Assembly (NCBI GenBank): GCA_029856125.1
Contig: JAHQWJ010000038.1
Coordinates: 1-44,980, forward strand
DNA from: Promethearchaeia archaeon
GTDB taxonomy: Archaea; Asgardarchaeota; Lokiarchaeia; Sigyniarchaeales; SOKP01
Direction: 5' to 3'
DNA: 44,980 nucleotides
Shown piece by piece: positions 44,801 through 44,980 of the stretch. The notes beneath the pieces are model-generated. The model saw only the letters and a program-made list of their open reading frames with translations, was not told the DNA's origin and searched no databases. Positions within the stretch are counted from its first letter, which is position 1. Every line of letters starts with the position of its first letter. Made by a program: the position numbers and the translations under genes.

Positions 44801-44980
44801 TCCTATCGATAAAATTGAAAGCGGAAATATTTTTTTAAGAGGTAAAATCATTCGAAATTTGTTAAATACAAGAGTTGACCCGCCAAAAACCGTAATTGCT
44901 AAAGATATAGCGATGAACTCGATATTAGGAATCAATATAAATGTGTTGTAGGTAAATAAGGAGAAATTTACAACTAAAAT
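41894..44980 (-). CDS. giant polytopic membrane protein (N-terminus outside window)
   Basis: At least 1028 residues: the frame is open to the right edge with hydrophobic sequence (VVNFSFLFTYN), so the TTG at 44935 is not the real start. It is almost entirely membrane, with roughly 28-30 helices. Repeating elements such as LQFYT.YYL/LQFYTNISYF and GL.FIVYLE/GLILIVYLD recur at intervals, suggesting internal duplication of multi-helix units. No transporter or enzyme signature was recognised. The C-terminus has a Lys-rich loop between helices. Its stop is 7 bases past the stop of small paralogue B, so the two genes converge. Confidence 0.75.
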   Translation of the reverse strand: MLVVNFSLFTYNTFILIPNIEFIAISLAITVFGGSTLVFNKFRMILPLKKIFPLSILSIGTSLTLSFLVYIFLPEFIFLASAIFVFVNLIIIMPALYEYRFIVRYISPLALTLLTLQFIVLIELFQSLHIIQFLYFIVLLSLLIYSAYFSVSRVVFVKKIEEQMPEKDYGMKKFDSILSLLSHFELGLLSFGLIQELIDISLYFYGAILLSVFIFFLSTLLDIHVLKRTIEKITYLLNIIAFLVITIGGLIYFAQFTGNDATLFVLNLVIFLILQFYTLYYLSYYIEGITKYDASRIKEIRNQLQAILLNIIFLVISFYLSLLLTDFLLAYNPLLIGIPSLSFFLSVFSLLMFLLNGFLNRTIEIKYKNIILFSTFIAFQMFFGIFWFSLFGTFSILDFLRITLVILSETILTAYTIYLSKGVIKSEEWVIKTKKIYSGLVFIVYLETSFVFLGLFGLFFGFFESLLFSQIILFLISILEIYGIKRLKAGYMDIVHCLSFFNSSWVLSLILIYLYGFSITSFFYIILIFLSLQFYTNISYFNIRSKLNPEKLEMFGKWKTNRQNYLGIGLYVFLIVSIFNSLTPFVEIHIAILILSILTHLFGLLDKFLLKFLKKTSKFFIITSWIVMIGFSILFYIDWISLFFPHLIPITIILFIIQIAYLSRLISEWDFISSNTSRINKGLILIVYLDLITWPLYYINPDYYISFNLLILSFIILLILTFVDKYIKVVSDKTRNLLRISSFIFIETLLSLDIFITLEFIINPNLILNLCLSLFIFMIINLALFKPFKRSKFLSFLYSVLMFLLLSLITLNLTSNGWSFSWILVGAMLYLFIFMLEELKRFLDNIIDNLRFALIKLKNFLLSFYYSTLNFLKKHFKIIGIIFCLIAGILVGELFSNIVLGLLRWDHAALSGLATSGILISLLPTKKTDDLDQVFKQRMQRFITLWISFTVFVFALILPYITSIIFGIILIISSIIILGAILAIYIYRIEKKQKISIKWRFYTTILLITLTIIWVVLLVVLYFTEIVT

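Overview
The window looks like the chromosome of an AT-rich archaeon, most probably an Asgard archaeon of the Lokiarchaeia type. The reasons are an archaeal informational gene set (clamp-loader subunits RfcS and RfcL, a proteasome alpha subunit, a B-family polymerase of the PolB2 type, a RadA-like protein), TATA-box promoters with T-tract terminators, and a Rab/Ras-like small GTPase with all five G motifs. The lineage is an inference. No tRNA, rRNA, CRISPR array or transposase was recognised.

Left part (1-12.3 kb): the 3' end of an FAD-linked oxidase overlaps an SCP2-like gene and is followed by a CrtC/AttH-like (carotenoid-hydratase-like) gene, a compact three-gene operon that suggests lipid or isoprenoid handling. 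Next come a helical protein of unknown function and a 755-residue protein with a tandemly duplicated HTH + HNH module, a convergent coiled-coil/winged-helix protein, a membrane-anchored alpha/beta hydrolase, an MFS transporter, peptidase T, a crotonase-family protein and an ECF-type S component.

Middle (12.5-22.6 kb): a minus-strand operon GNAT - RfcS - degenerate RFC paralogue - RfcL encodes a probable three-gene clamp loader. It is followed by a zinc-ribbon protein, a small conserved protein, an RHH regulator and a 1370-residue helical-repeat/coiled-coil protein.

Right part (22.7-45 kb): a UPF0182-like membrane protein with an N-terminal zinc finger; a decayed helical gene (one in-frame stop and one frameshift); proteasome alpha beside a small GTPase; a sirtuin; two tandem acyl-CoA synthetases; then a co-directional set of a RadA-like protein without Walker motifs, a 90-residue partner and an active-site-degenerate PolB2, interrupted by a divergent DUF3795 gene. 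After PolB2 lies about 0.9 kb without a credible gene. It has its own TATA box and a T-tract terminator, and contains about three diverged copies of a roughly 250-nt structured unit with compensatory base changes, so I interpret it as a large non-coding RNA. The window ends with a GyrI-like protein, a membrane protein, a protein ending in a single TBP-like lobe, two tiny paralogous proteins and a giant polytopic membrane protein that runs off the right edge.

The best candidates for something undescribed are the repeated structured RNA (about 38030-38762), the TBP half-domain fusion (40259-41218), the RadA-like/small protein/PolB2 cassette and the two small paralogous proteins.
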